A stretch of 64,000 nucleotides of DNA from Dermatemys mawii. Lineage: Eukaryota > Chordata > Testudines > Dermatemydidae. Below are positions 11,011-23,665 of the stretch, piece after piece. The stretch covers positions 22,846,667 through 22,910,666 of the forward strand of contig ML677348.1 in NCBI GenBank assembly GCA_007922305.1. The letters run 5' to 3'. Both the position numbers and the translations under genes were made by a program. Under the pieces are notes generated by a model. That model was not told the origin of the DNA and ran no database searches. It saw nothing but the letters and a program-made list of their open reading frames with translations. Position 1 is the first letter of the stretch. Each line of letters starts with the position of its first letter.

Positions 11011-12199
11011 TGGGGCTTTTACACACACATTCTATTATTTGTACCCATCAGTATCTATCTGCAAAATTGAGAGTGTAAATTTAGAAACCGTTTGTCATGT
11101 TAGCCTTAAATCTTCTTGCTGTCAGGGTATAAGTAAAGTAGATTTAAAGGCTGCAACTTAAAACCAACTTTTTTTCTGCTGAGAGAAGCTCCTGCAGGTG
11201 CTGCTGCAATAAAGGTCTACTCTTCAATACAAAGTTAACTTCGGTTCTGACTCAAGTGCTGTCCCCAGCCCAACTCCTGTCCACACACAAAAACCTCTTG
11301 CTCAAGGAACTGGTCCACCTGGAAGTGTAGGCTTAAGCCTGAGTTTGGCTTACACTCAAACTGCCACCAGGGCTCTGCACTGTGGACGTCTGCAAGATTA
11401 ACTGTAAACTTCTTCATGCCATCTCCTGAAGTATAGCCCATATGGCAAGTTACCATCAGTGGAGTGTAACCAGTGGTTTTAACAAACACATCTGAGCAGT
11501 GACATCAATTTGTCTGCATTTTTGCATTTTGCCCAATTAGTGTTGGCCATACATCTTTTCATCCATAGAAACTGCATTCATTTCAAAGCAATTCCTGAAA
11601 TGACCTTTGATTCTCTTTGTATTTGTTTGCAAGTAAGTGTGTGTGTGTGTGTGAGAGAGAGAGATGCAAGCAATCAGGTGTTTCCCGTATGCCTATTTGT
11701 AAAGGAATCTTCAAAGGTTTGTATAGGACATGTTTTATTATGCTTCCTCTTAGCTCAGCTGTTTGCTTCCTGTATGAAAGATATGTGTATATCTGTAAAC
11801 TAATTTTTATAGTATTTTCTATATCAAGAATCATTAAAAGCTAAATAAGTCCAAAGATTAACTTACAATTGATGATAATGTGTGAAAATATAAGCTATGC
11901 ATTTCTGAGAAATGTCACCATGTTTGACAGTTTTTGTTAAGATGACAAACTAGTCATATGATGCTGCACTTGTGGGATAGCACTGTCTTTGAAAATGCTT
12001 CATGTTTCTAATTCCTTTCCAGTACAGCTTTTCAGAGGTACAAAGAGGCCTTACACTCTGGACAACTACCTCTTAAATATACTTGAACTGACTGCAAGAA
12101 ATCTTTAGGTCAAATTTTCAAACAGTGGCTTCCATTTGTGGTAATACAGCCGTTGTGTATATAAATCATTTGTGCATGCAGTTTTTGAGGTTTATTAGC
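11011..12199. other. No gene recognised
   Basis: Apart from the microsatellite at 11636-11663 this is single-copy-looking sequence. The open frames of about 80-100 codons have no recognisable domain, and one of them runs through the microsatellite. Confidence 0.4.
11636..11663. repeat. Compound (GT)n(GA)n microsatellite
   Basis: A run of GT dinucleotides passes directly into GA dinucleotides. It is likely to be length-variable between individuals. Confidence 0.85.
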
Positions 12200-12642
12200 T
12201 CATGGCTGTTAAAGTATATCTGCACTGCTTGCTTTTTTGGTGTAGAGTGTATACACAAATAGCCCCCTTGCATTGGTATAAACAGTAGTGTTGATGGTGA
12301 AGCATGGCTTAGGTGAGTAGAATATAGACACACCTCAAGGGTGTGGGTTTGTATACACCCTACACAGCTCACTACTTGCCCAAACCATGCCTCTCTCTCA
12401 ACACTGCTATTTTTAGCCATGTAATGTCCTACTGGAGGAAAAGCTCTGGCAGCAGAGAGGCATCAGGGAAAGGCACCATCAGGTTCTTGCTGCCAGAGAC
12501 TTTCCCCACTGCTTCCCCCTGCCAGAGCCTTTCACTGATATGTATATAGCTACACACGACAGTGTGGACACAGCTTGCTTTTCAATGCAACATGTAGCTA
12601 CACATGCCTTACATGCCGCTGACACTAGTGTGCAGTATAGAG
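12200..12642. repeat. Decayed DNA-transposon-like repeat
   Basis: The sequence repeats 'tatacac', 'agctacacac' and 'acagtgtggacacag' phrases and a 'ccagagcctttcactgatatgt' block that I associate with non-autonomous DNA transposons of turtles. Termini and target duplication were not found, so class and limits are uncertain. The hAT element at 12643-12852 abuts or interrupts it. Confidence 0.4.
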
Positions 12643-12852
12643 CAGGGGTTCCCAAACTTGGTTCGTGGCTTTTTCAGGGTAAGCCCCTGGTGGCCCGTGA
12701 GACACTTTGTTTAACTAAGCGTCCGCAGATAGAGCTGCTCGCAGCTCCCAGTGGCCGCGGTTCACCGTTCCCAGCCAATGGGAGTTGTGAGAAGCGGGGC
12801 GGGCTGGGTCACCGCTTCATTGGCTGGGAATGGTGAACTGCGGCCATACCTG
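12643..12852. mobile_element. hAT-type MITE with long internal palindrome
   Basis: It starts CAGGGGTTCCCAAACTT and ends CATACCTG. The flanks are GTATAGAG (12635-12642) and ATATAGAG (12853-12860), an 8-bp duplication with one mismatch, as hAT transposases make. Inside, the arms beginning GGCCGCGGTTCACCGTTCCC (12755-12774) pair with GGGAATGGTGAACTGCGGCC (12825-12844). It has no coding capacity. Confidence 0.8.
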
Positions 12853-13175
12853 ATATAGAGGTATCTCTAGATTCCACAGTGATGGACACGTTACAAAAGG
12901 GTATAGATGTGACTTTGCAAACACAAGTAGAATTTACATGCATAGAACATGACCTTCGTTTGTGTGTATGCAGTACCTTGTGTGTAAAATTGTTTACGCC
13001 TGATTTTGGTGCACACAAATGACAGAATGTATATACACAAAAGTGAGTGCTTGCACAAATTGAACGTGAGTCAAATATAGAAATGTTTTGTATGTGCACG
13101 TGGTTGCACAGAAACTATGCATGTCCATGATTTGTATAGGCAAAATTATACTTGCACAAAAGGAAGCCATTAGCC

Positions 13176-13436
13176 ACATGTCTACACTGGAATAAAATAC
13201 CCGAGGTACAGCTGTGACTGGCTTGGGTCAGCTGACTTGGGCTCATGAGGCTCAAGATGTTTCGCTCTGGCTGGAACCTGGGCTTTGGGATCTCAAGCAC
13301 AGGGTCCAGGAGCTTGGGCTCCCGCCTGAGCCCTTCTACACAGCAATTTTAGAGCCCCTCAGCCCAAGTCCTGTGAGCCCAAGATAACTGACTGGGGCCA
13401 GCCCTGTGTGTTTAATTGCTGTGTAGATGTACCCTA
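13176..13436. mobile_element. GTCTACAC-type MITE, family 1, copy 1
   Basis: It begins near 'tgtctacactgg' and ends 'gtgtagatgtacccta', giving short inverted ends. The interior alternates 'agcccaag', 'gggctc' and 'cagctgac' phrases with internal symmetry. Other members are at 26654-26948 and 30003-30172. I class it as a non-autonomous DNA transposon; the transposase family is unknown to me. Confidence 0.65.
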
Positions 13437-14258
13437 GAAGGCTCCTTTGAAGACATATAGCTCTAAAATCTCTTTGATTTTTTTTTAATCTGACATTTTC
13501 TCTTTGAAACTAGTGATAAGAACTTCCAAGGGGTTCCCAAAGGCAGACGTGGCATGTCAGGGATGAATCTGAAATTAAACAGTGAAGGTTTTAGGATCCT
13601 AATAATACCGAGGTTTCATAAAGTCTCCATAAGACTGACTCCTGGCTAAAGAGTAGCTTGTTAAACTGAAGCAGTTGTTGAAGGTGGAAAGGAAGTGTTC
13701 TGAAGAATAATGTTGCATGATCTCATAGGCTCCTCCATGGAGGGTTAGTGCACGCAGGCAGAGTACCTGGGGCGATGACATTGGCACGAGCTCAGTGACA
13801 ACCAAATATGTATTTATTGTGGGAAGTGTGGACAGAGTCAGCACCCATCCTGATGCCGCTGACTCCAAAAATATTTTCAATTCCCTTGGACAGGAAGCAC
13901 CTTCCTTTCAGGGCTTGTCTGTGGATGTATCACACGCATGCCCAGCCAGCAGAGGAACTCAGTTTCAATAATGACCCCTCCTTCCACTGTGGGCATATGC
14001 CCTTTTATTTGATGATGGTGTGATGTCTCAGAATTCTTCTGATGTCCTTGCTGCTTCTGCATTTCCAAAGAAGAGGAAACACCTTTCTCCATCCCAAGCT
14101 TGACAGGAGGCTACTTGCCTATTGGGAATGAACCCTGTAACTGTGAACTGCACATGTATTTCTTCCAGGCTCAAGTAGTGCAATACACTATACCTGGTAA
14201 TGAAAGTGGAGGCCACGAAGAAACTTCAGCTGATCTAAAGCAGAACAGTTTATCTACT

Positions 14259-15131
14259 GAGAGCTTGTCTATACTTAAAACACTACAAGGGCACAGCTGC
14301 ACCATTATAGTACTTCAGCGTTATACCATTATCATTATAGTACTTCCCTACGCTGATGAGAGTGATTCTTACATCCTCCTGCTGAGAAGCAGTAGCTACG
14401 TGACCACTGATGAAAGAATTCTTCCATCGACCTAGTGCTGTCTACACTTGGACTTAGGTTAGCTTAACTGTGCCATCTGGATTTTTCACACTCTGACCAA
14501 TGAAGTTAAACCAACCTAATTTTCTAGGGTAGACCCAGGGCCGGCTCTAGGTTTTTTGCCCCCCCCCGCCCCCGAAGGAACAGAATCCCCCCCCCAACTT
14601 TTTTTTGTTTTTTGCGGGGGGGAGGAGAAGTTGGGTTTTTTTGACTGTTTAAAATTGAAAAAAATTGAAAACAGAGAATTTGTAGTTAGCATAAATAAGT
14701 AAACAAATGCTTTACTCACCTTTATCAAGGTCTGATTACTTTGAAAGTTGAAACAATTTAAAACCAGTTCAAACACAAGCAAAATATTCAATACCACACA
14801 CTAAACCACTGGCACCAACGCAACATGGAAATTGGCGTGAATGGCACCAATAGGGAGGCACAGTACACATAAGTAATTGTGATTCTTGATTTAATTAATC
14901 AATAACTGTTAACATATTTATGCACATTCACATTATGACTGACTGTGTCACAACATGTCATGATATTTTTCACGTCACGCTCCTATCGCACTACTGGAGA
15001 TTTTTTTGATCTTCATGTATTATTTTTATTTCATACATTGGTGGATTTTTTGCTGCCCCTGGAAATGTGCCGCCCCATGCACATGCTTGCTTTGTTGGTG
15101 CCTAAAGCCAGTCCTGAGTAGACCAGGCCTT
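14259..15131. mobile_element. GTCTACAC-type MITE, family 2, split by a hAT element
   Basis: The left part (14259-14535) starts 'gcttgtctatacttaaaac', carries 'tcgacctagtgctgtctacac' near 14427-14450 and a 'tggatttttcacactctgacc' symmetric centre, and ends 'gggtagacc'. The element's last bases ('gtagaccaggcc') reappear only after the hAT insertion, at 15118-15129. The nested element (14536-15116) therefore landed in its terminal repeat. A second fragment of this family is at 21898-22044. Confidence 0.7.
14536..15116. mobile_element. hAT-type non-autonomous element nested in a MITE
   Basis: This 581-bp element has 15-bp terminal inverted repeats: CAGGGCCGGCTCTAG at the left, and the reverse complement of CAGGACTGGCTTTAG at the right (12 of 15 identical). 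The flanks are GGTAGACC (14528-14535) and AGTAGACC (15117-15124), an 8-bp target duplication with one mismatch. Near the left end lie C-runs (14559-14567, 14587-14595) and a T-run. There is no transposase frame. A terminal fragment of the same family, in reverse, lies at 42352-42424. Confidence 0.85.
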
Positions 15132-18100
15132 AGAAACACAAGTTAATGGGAACATTTCCCTCTGCAGCTTTGCTCGATGCATTATCTCCCAGTCCAATAA
15201 TGAATACAATTCCAAGTCCTGGTTTCGTTCATCTGAGCCCCAAATGATGTAGGCCCTGACTCTCTTAAGGACTACTTCTCTCTCTCTCTCCATGAACCAA
15301 AACAACAGGTACTATAAATGGGTTAAATTTGCAGGGCTGAGGACAAGCCTGTCACTGTGGCATATGCTTGGCTTCAGAATTCTGTTCAACAAGAAGTCAG
15401 ATTGAGTCCAGGCCATAGCTTCTTACAGCTAAGTACCTGTAGGTAAAAGTCTTCCCATAACAATAGTGTAAAAACGGGTGGCAAACTGGAAATGAGTAGA
15501 CAGAAAAACTGTAAGATACGCATATGTGTCATTTATTTAAAAGGATGTCCTCCCTGAGGATTCCTGTTAATTCTTACTAATTTCCTACTTTTTTCCTAGT
15601 ACAAATCAATATACTATAGGTTTCATGCACCAAATGTTGGGTAATAACATAAGGAATCCATGTTTCTAAAACTAAGCTAGATATTTATTAAAAGAACTGT
15701 TTAAAGAGATGGTTCAACATCAGCTACCATTCAAGCTATGTACATACAGATTCACTTCCTGATTTCTCCTCCAAACACTTCCCTCCTGCAACCTATGCGC
15801 TTGCCTCCAGGTTCCATGCAGATTCATATGCTGTATATTGGTGGTCAAGTTGGGAGGGAAGGGTGACAAATTTATTTGAAGCATATGACAGAACTTCCTC
15901 TTGGATTTAGATAGAAAATTGTGTTTCATAACATGCTTGATTTCTTGCCAGCAGTTCATTGGGTCATATTCTGCTTTCAATTACGGTAACATAACTCTGG
16001 AGAAACACTATTGAAGTAAGTGGATTTACACCTGTTTTGTCTCATTCAGAACTCTTCGTAACCTTTGTCATTGTCACCACCCTTGGATCTCCCATGTCAC
16101 CTCTGCTTTTTCCACCAACCCAACTCATAAATTATTATGTTTTTAAATAGCACTTAGGCTGTCCTAGCTGCTGCTAGCCTTGAAGATTTGTAGTGTACCC
16201 TGTAATTTTGAGATGAAAAAAATTGGTTAAGTGATAGAAGAAATACTACACTTCAAGATAAAACTACTTTTGTATGTCATTTTCTGTTCAAGTCATTCAT
16301 ATCCCTGTCACTAACCTCATTAGGTCAACGGCTTGAGGCAGAGAGAAGGTATAACATTTTTGTCATTGTGATCCATTCTTCAGCATCCGAGTATTTGCAA
16401 ATGTCTGCAATTTCAAAACTGAAATGAATGTTATATTTATTCTGCAGGCAAATATTATAAATACAATGTGTTATTGAAGTTTACATTCCTCTGGAATTCA
16501 TAATTAACTGGCAACTTTTGGCAATTCAAACACACATGACTTGGCGTTTGTTGTTCTGGACATATTAATGAATCTGCTAGTGCCAAGGCAGTTTCTTAGG
16601 ATGCCATCGTTCTGGCTATGAAGCAAATCCTACATTTTCAGAACTTATAGGAAATTCTATGAGCGAAGTAGTTGAAATAATAAAGAAAAGTTAATCAGGC
16701 ACATATTAAATGTGAACCATGGAAAGAAGCATCTGCAGCACTCAGTGGATGTCTGGGTAACATACTTGCAGTGCTATTTTGCCAGCTTTCGTCTGGAGTG
16801 GTTCATCAGAACAGAACAGATGCTAGTGTGAAATAGGTCATTATAGCAGCAGGGCATTAGAACAGAGACATTTCTTTTTTCTTGCAGAAACAGCTATTCC
16901 TTTTTTATTCACACCAATTATGAAAATGTTATCCAAATCTGAAATATGAATGCATGTATTGTGACAAACCAGTACTTTTAAAGGACATCAAGGTAAAAGC
17001 TAACTCAGTGATGAAGCTTCACAAAGCAGTCCTTTTATAATATAGATAAAAGAACCTTCACAATGCTCATGTGGGCTGTTTTTTGTTTTATTTTCTGTTT
17101 TTGTGTTCTAGTTTAGACGTTACTGAATGCCTTCTTGGTGGCAAATGCCCAGAAGCAGAGATGCTAATTCTCATGAGTTTCATCAGTCATTTCAAAAGAG
17201 AGGTCACACAGATAAGAAAAATGAACGGTACGCCGTATGTGAAGCAGTGACATTCAATGAGTCCTTGTCACTAGCAGCCATTAGCATGCAAGCCTGCTGT
17301 TATGTTTCAATGCTTTATGTGCTTTTCTTGACCAGGCAGGGAGCCTTGGAGCACTGTAGCAGTTAATACCATGCAAGTTATTGTTTTTTTCTTGAATGTC
17401 TTATATTTTTAGTACCATTGAGATGCTTCTTTGTCCCCTGTGCATCTAAAATTTTAAAGAGAATCAAAGAATGCATAATTTATATCTGTCCCAGAGGTAA
17501 TGGAGTGACTCAGTGATATCTGTGAAAGAGATGATTTTAAATTTCATGTCTTATGCAAGAGGTGATTTTTATATGAAAATTGTAAGAGTTGGCCTCGGGG
17601 ATACCCAGATAATTATCCTTCCAACAGCGGGTGTGGATTCCAGGGGGATTGTAGCTGAAAGCTATAGCGTATTGGATTTACCCTTGTGTATCATAGTTGC
17701 CATAATGGAAAACATAGCAACTGGTGCATCTTGGGGAATAGAATTTGTATTTTGACTCTGAATAGCATACGCTGGAGATATGAAAAGGTAGGTTTTCCAT
17801 GATTGTGTTGAAGAATTCATAAAAGGCTTAGGCATTTGTTTACCACTGAAATTCTTTCTGTCATAAAAAGAAAAAAAAAATTGTTTACTGTTGTAGGACA
17901 GGACCCATCAGTACATCCTTTATCACGTAGCCCAGCTCCACTTGACTATTTCATTGAACTAAAAGCCTGGAAGTGCCATGGCTAGAAATAAATGTCTGCT
18001 GCTTTGATATGCTGTATGTTTGACATTTCAAAGAGAATATAGATTGGTGAAGCGTTCTTATTTTTTACAATCCAGTTATATGTTTCCACTGCAGTTTTAT

Positions 18101-18667
18101 CAAAACTGTTCTTCAATAACATTTTAAAAAATAATGTAATGTTATTTTGCATTCTCTTTTTTTTTTAATTATAGTAAATAGACTCCTCTGAGCTCTGAAC
18201 TTGGGCTTTCCAATATGTAAATAATTGTAATGATCTTGCTGCTTCCATAGTTTAAGATGTTTAATAACCTCTACACCAATGCTACAGACAGCTTTTTAGC
18301 ATTTTGTTCCTGAGGTAACAATGATTTTTTTTCCTCTACAGGAGGTCATTGTTTTTAACTTTTGTTTCCTGATCTTATAGGATTGGCCATGAGAATTTTT
18401 AATCTTCCTTCAGAAGTACGCTAATGGGGCTGCTGATAAGCAATCTGCTTTTGTAGAGGTCTGTAGTTAATATTGAATCCCTGATTCATTCAGCATATCT
18501 ATTACTGCATTGATTAGTATACTATCTGTTTATTACTTTTAAAGCATTGATATATATGAAGTAAGTAAAAAGTTATAATTGTATTCTGGGGGGGCTCAGT
18601 TTTGAGGGAGAGATGGAATTATTTTTATTTCTTGCAAAATCGTTAGATCATAATTTCATTCTGTCAT
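15132..18667. other. Repeat-poor AT-rich stretch, no gene recognised
   Basis: A (CT)n run lies near 15272-15291 and a weak palindromic-repeat trace near 15960-16045. Otherwise this is about 3.5 kb of AT-rich sequence with no recognisable mobile element, exon or RNA gene. Open frames at 17127-17366 and 17513-17755 have no known domain. Confidence 0.45.
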
Positions 18668-18736
18668 AGTAGTGTAAATCTGAAGTAACTCCATTCATTT
18701 CCCATTTCAATGGAGTTACTCCAGATTTACACTACT
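18668..18736. repeat. Near-perfect palindrome, 28-bp arms
   Basis: The left arm 18668-18695 pairs with the right arm 18709-18736 with a single mismatch around a 13-base spacer. The arms carry the 'gtgtaaat', 'agtaactccatt' and 'tggagttact' phrases of an amniote palindromic repeat. As RNA it would fold into a stable hairpin, but nothing shows that it is transcribed. Confidence 0.8.
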
Positions 18737-20393
18737 GTAGCTGAGAAAAGAATTTGGTGTCTAAGTAACTTGACCAGACTATCGTGTCTTGCAGGATGTG
18801 GCAAAACCACATTACCTTAAAAGTCATTGTAGTTTATTGCTTGCTCCTGCCATCTCTGTGGTTAACGTGTAAGCAGTTTTGCAACTAACAGTGCAGATGG
18901 TGCCAGGATTAGAAAAACGGGAGTTGGCAGAGGGTCAGTTGAACTGTGTAAGCTTTTGGGCCATAAGATGAGAGCTCCTGCTCATGGAATGTTTCACTAT
19001 ATTCGTTTTTAAAAAAGGTTTTGGATATTTTAAGAAACTGTAAAAAGATCGGCCTTTTGCATGTGGATTATGAGAATAATAATGGTTAGAATCCTGAGGT
19101 TATAGTGTGGTAAGGGATGACAAAGGGATCATATATTCTTGTCAGATATAATTGTAGTCTAATAAATATGGTAACCTAAGACCAAAATGATTTAAAGAAC
19201 AGAAAACACTGAACTGCATCTCAATATATTTTAAACATTGGTAGGCATTCTTACAGTGCCACATTTTCGATAGATATTTGGTGGGAGAAGTTAATAGAAG
19301 TCAACCTACTTATTAAGCTGTTTACATGACTGCCATCACTACAGTACCTGAGCACCATAGACTTAAATGAAAGTTGTATTGAAACCAATAACCATTTTCT
19401 AAAGCAAATATTTACATCCAAAATATGCCCTATTTATTGAGTTTGTTTATTTTTGGATGGATATGTAAAGGTACTTAGGTGCTTAAATACCTTTATCTGA
19501 CTGTGTGCTTGAAATAGCACTCTTTGTATAGTCAGTTTAACTGTTTCCTATGTATATATTTATGTAGTTACAGAGGGAAATTTGCTTGTAAACACAAATG
19601 TTGGCAGAAGGATTCAGGCAGGTGTAATACCTGAAACTACTTATAATTCATTTTTTTAAAAATTGACTACATTTCAAGTTGAGTGTCGTTTTCAGAGGGC
19701 CTCAGATCTGAACCACCTCTGATGCAGTTTGGATCCAGATCTGAACTTCATAAACAGCTTTTACATCTATAATGGAATGAACAAAAACCCCAGATCTGGC
19801 CCATTTGAGACTGGATAGATACAATGAATTTTATGTCATTGTGTAATGGAAAGCTATGTATTCAGGATTTGGATACTCAGAGTTAGAGAAAATTGCATAA
19901 CCATCAACGATTCATATCATTCTTGGGCTTTACAAATTCTTTGCTTCTTTTTTGCAAGCTGTGATATTCCCTGGAGCAAAACTTGTGGTTTTGTTTTTGA
20001 GGAGAGAAAAATAGTGTAGACATTGAAAAGGAATCAGTATAAAGGGAGAAAACGTGCTGTTAGTGTTGGCATTTGGAATGTAAATCCTTTACTATTAACT
20101 GTGAGTTCTATAAAATCTGGCATTCCAAATTTGCCTAAGAGTGACTTCTGGTCATGATTCACTAAAGTCTTCTAAGAGTTATTGCTGAATTTGTTTAACA
20201 AAATGTGGTTGAGATTGTATTTTCTTTTACCTGTGTGTCTGAAGCATTTGACACAAATTGAGGCAATGGGTAATGTGCAGAGGGAGCAAGATTAGTCCTT
20301 TGTTTAAAGACACATTTTAAGGAGGGAAGAGCTCTTAGGTTGATTGTACACAAGTCTGATTCTTAAAAAAATAATGGTTTATGATTTATATAT
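18737..20393. other. No gene recognised
   Basis: AT-rich, single-copy-looking sequence. Near 19690-19800 'agatctgaac' and 'ggatccagatctgaac' recur, hinting at an old repeat too decayed to name. Confidence 0.4.
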
Positions 20394-20885
20394 AAATTAG
20401 GACTATTTAGTTTAGAGAACGGACAAATAAGATCTGAGATGATATACATATATTAAAATCATAACTGTCATAGAGAAAGTGGTTTGAGTACTCCTATGTA
20501 CACCTTCCTTATAATGCAAGAATAAGGGACAACCAATGACATCAAAAGGCAAGATTTTTAAACTAAAAAAGAAATACATTTGTACACAATTATTGAGACA
20601 AAGTGTTTAGTGGGATCTTGAAAAGGGTTTATTTATGTGAATATCAGCCACAGTTATCTTATCTACACTAAACATTTATAAGTCATCTTAACGTACATAC
20701 TTTGGGACCTAAGTCAATCACCAACTGCCTAGGTTCAGGAGGAAGCTTCTGTAATATCTATGTTGTTGTATAATTGTCCATTACGGGGGTTATATACCAC
20801 CTTCTGGTAATCCCTGTGGTGGGAGAGAGGATGCTTCATTGCACGTATCATTGATCTGATCCAGCATGACAGTTCCTGTCTTTTA
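20394..20885 (+). mobile_element. Old CR1 LINE 3' end (plus strand)
   Basis: The phrase 'ggactatttagtttagagaa' opens a degraded CR1 C-terminus: 'catagagaaagtggt', 'ataagggacaaccaatgac' and 'aaaagaaatacatttgtaca' match the equivalent blocks of the copy at 7975-8640. The 3' UTR ends 'gatctgatccagcatgacagttcct'. All frames are broken. It is clearly older than the 8-kb copy. Confidence 0.7.
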
Positions 20886-21897
20886 TGTTTTGTTGCACAC
20901 TTTTTGTATTTTTTCCCTACAACTATCTTCGCTCTTTCTGCAGGTGTGGTGTTTTGTTTTGTTTTCATTCAGTATTTTTATTTCCTGCTTGTGATGCCTC
21001 TCACATTATCCCTCTAAGCCTCCTTTTGCTTTCTCTTCTAGTTTTTTTTTTCAGTTTGCTACTTATTTGCTGTTGAAATTTCCTAATTCTCCTATCAGTG
21101 TTCATCTGTTGAGGGCATATCTACCCAACAGTCCTTCAGCGGACATTCTAAACTCTAACCATGATATTCCTATGGTACAACGTGTTTCGATTTTAGGGGA
21201 GAACAAGTATAAATATTGAAAACATTTCAGACTAAAGAAAGGAGACTCATTACTGTGCAGGAACAGGAAAATCTTTTTAATGCACTTTTTCCCATCTCTG
21301 AGTTATGTTTCTCTCTCCCTCACTTCCTCTTGTTCTATAGCTTCCCCCCTTTATCTCACTGTTTTCTCTTGGTTTTTCATTCTTAATACGCTGAGATTGA
21401 CTATAATCCTGCTTCAAAATAGAACATTGAGTCTTGTGAATGCCACTCAGTTGTTGGTGAACTCAAAAGGGATTTAGGAGCAGCAGGCCTTCTCTAATAT
21501 AATGAGATGCAAGCACAAAAATACCAATTTCACAAAGACCTGGAAGAGCAATTTTCCTACCGTGAGTGTAAATATGGCAACCCATTATCTTCGATCTTTC
21601 TTCCAGAGCCATGCATATATCTAGTATGCCCTTCTGCTCTCATATTTTTGGAAATATATATCATTAAAAACAGGGTTTGTGTACATCACAACTTTAAATG
21701 GAGCTCTTCAGGGTCACCAACATCTCTTCCTTCACCGGTAACAGCAGGGATTTTCAGGACAGCTGTTCACAGCTCAATTCTCCCAGTAGAGGCTGCAGGA
21801 ATGATGGAATGGCTACTCATGCAGGATGTTAGTAACTTTGCAAATATGAAGCAGAGGAAAGTAATGCATTAAACAGAGAGGAGCGGAGGGAAAGAGG
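20886..21897. other. No gene recognised
   Basis: Pyrimidine-rich sequence (about 20885-21080 and 21285-21400). The 121-codon frame at 21507-21872 has no recognisable motif and no supporting splice signals that I can trust. Confidence 0.4.
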
Positions 21898-22044
21898 AAG
21901 AATTTGCAAATTCTTCCATCAACCTATCCATGTCTACATTAAGGGTTAGGTGGACCTAATAGCAGTGCTCAGGGTATGACATTGTTTGCAGCCATGAGTG
22001 ACACAGCTAGGTCAATCTAATTTTTAACTATAGATCAGGCCTAT
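21898..22044. mobile_element. GTCTACAC-type MITE, family 2, fragment
   Basis: The sequence runs 'ttcttccatcaacctatcc', 'atgtctacattaagggttag' and 'tggacctaat', then 'acagctaggtcaatctaat' and 'agatcaggcct'. These match in order the right half of the element at 14259-15131. The left half is missing. Confidence 0.6.
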
Positions 22045-22639
22045 GATCTGAATTGTTCTAGAATCGGATTCCTCATTGTTCACACCTGGTGATCAGTCCC
22101 CTCCCATTTCAAAGGTGGCTGTTTGATCAAACACCTTAGCTAATCTCAGCTGTCAAGGTATCAGAAAAGAAAGGCTGTCTCTAAAGTAGGTTTGACAAAA
22201 GCCATCAGTGCTCACACACCACATTGATAAGCCTATATAAGAACTGAGAACGAGAATTATCCCTGCCAGTGCAGTTTCGGTAGCCCAGGTATAATATGTT
22301 CTCTGTGAACTGTGCTACAAAGTAAGCAGTCAGATGCATCCTACACCTGCTAAAATTTCACAAGGATTTTATTTATTTTCATTTCATTAATAAAAAGGAT
22401 GCCCCCAAAAGGCATCTGGTGCTCTGCCAATTATAGCTTAAACCTAGCAGCATTAAAACAATCAATCAGACAGCAACCTGATCAGCCAGCCACCTACCAA
22501 AAAAATCTCCTTCCCCTACCTCCTTTGATGTTCCAGGTTCATAGTTTTAACCTTTTCCAAAATCCCTATCACGTAGATGACTTTTGCAATGTGCCCTGGC
22601 AGTCATTGAATTCAGCTTAGTTACGATGAAGGTGGAGAG

Positions 22640-23665
22640 CAAGTTCGATATCTGCTGATGCAGCTGTTGAGCCCTTGAGAAGAACCCCAACCAGCAATCA
22701 TCTTTGATAATGAGAGGGATCCAGCTCAAATATGTGTGCTGACTGCAGCGACAGTAGTATGGCACAGGGAGAAGGGTGCTCTCAGTTGAGCAGGTTCATA
22801 GCCATTTAGGGCATTACAGATCATTACCAACACCTTAAACTCCCTCCCAGAGTTCAGTAGGCTCACTAAGCAAGCAGTTGCATTCTACCTTCATCTCAAG
22901 GTCCAAATGGTTTTAAGGTGTAACCCTATGTAGAGCAGATTGCAAAAGTCTCTGTATAAAGAGTAACAAGGTATACATTCAAATCAAAATGTCACAGCCT
23001 CCTGGCCAGATGCTCATGGTGAAAAGCTGCTTTAATATGGTTGTCAGTAGTAGCCAGGGATCTAGGATCAGCCCAAGTTTAAAACCCTGGTGACTAATGG
23101 TTGAAATACTCTCTCAACCAAAGGAACTGATATTGCCTTTGCCATCTCTGACTGCTTCCTCCTAGCCACCACCATCATCATCTCAGTTTCCTGAGGATGG
23201 AGTTTCTTCTAGCTCGTTCTCATCTAGGCTCCCAGTCTGGGGCCCTGAACCAGATCGACTGATTGTGTCAAAACAGAGACATAGAGTTGGGTGTGATCAG
23301 CATGTTGAAAACACTGCACCTAATGCCTCATAACAGCCCCACGTATATGCTTTGAACAGGAAGGGCGACACAATGACACTGGCTAGCACCCTGCTCACTT
23401 GAGAGCTTTTTGGGAAGTGAAGCAATTATCCTCAGCTAGCCATCATTTCTCTTTGAGAGAAAAGAATAGAGCCACTGATAAGCAGCGGCGTCCACTCTCT
23501 CCAGGGTCCTCAACAAAGCCTCATGATCAATGGTATCGAAGACAACTGATGGATCTAATAATAGCGGTATTCACATTTGGTCTTCATCTATCATCGGGGG
23601 AGATCATCAACCAACTGAATGAATTCAGTTTCTGCACCAAACCAGATGTTTTCAGAGTTAGCTCT
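22640..23665 (-). pseudogene. L2-like LINE reverse transcriptase relic, copy A
   Basis: On the minus strand the stretch around 23276-23310 translates as 'HADHTQLYVSV', a degenerate form of the YADDTQLYLS reverse-transcriptase motif C, so the metal-binding Asp pair is altered. Downstream (towards 22640) come blocks I know from the C-terminal part of L2-like LINEs. One is the 'gattgcaaaagtctc' equivalent of 'cattgcagtaatc' near 22939-22955. Another is the 'gggcattacagatcattaccaacacct' block near 22800-22826. Stops occur in every frame. A second, adjacent relic follows at 23666-25830. CR1 is the main alternative clade. Confidence 0.55.
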
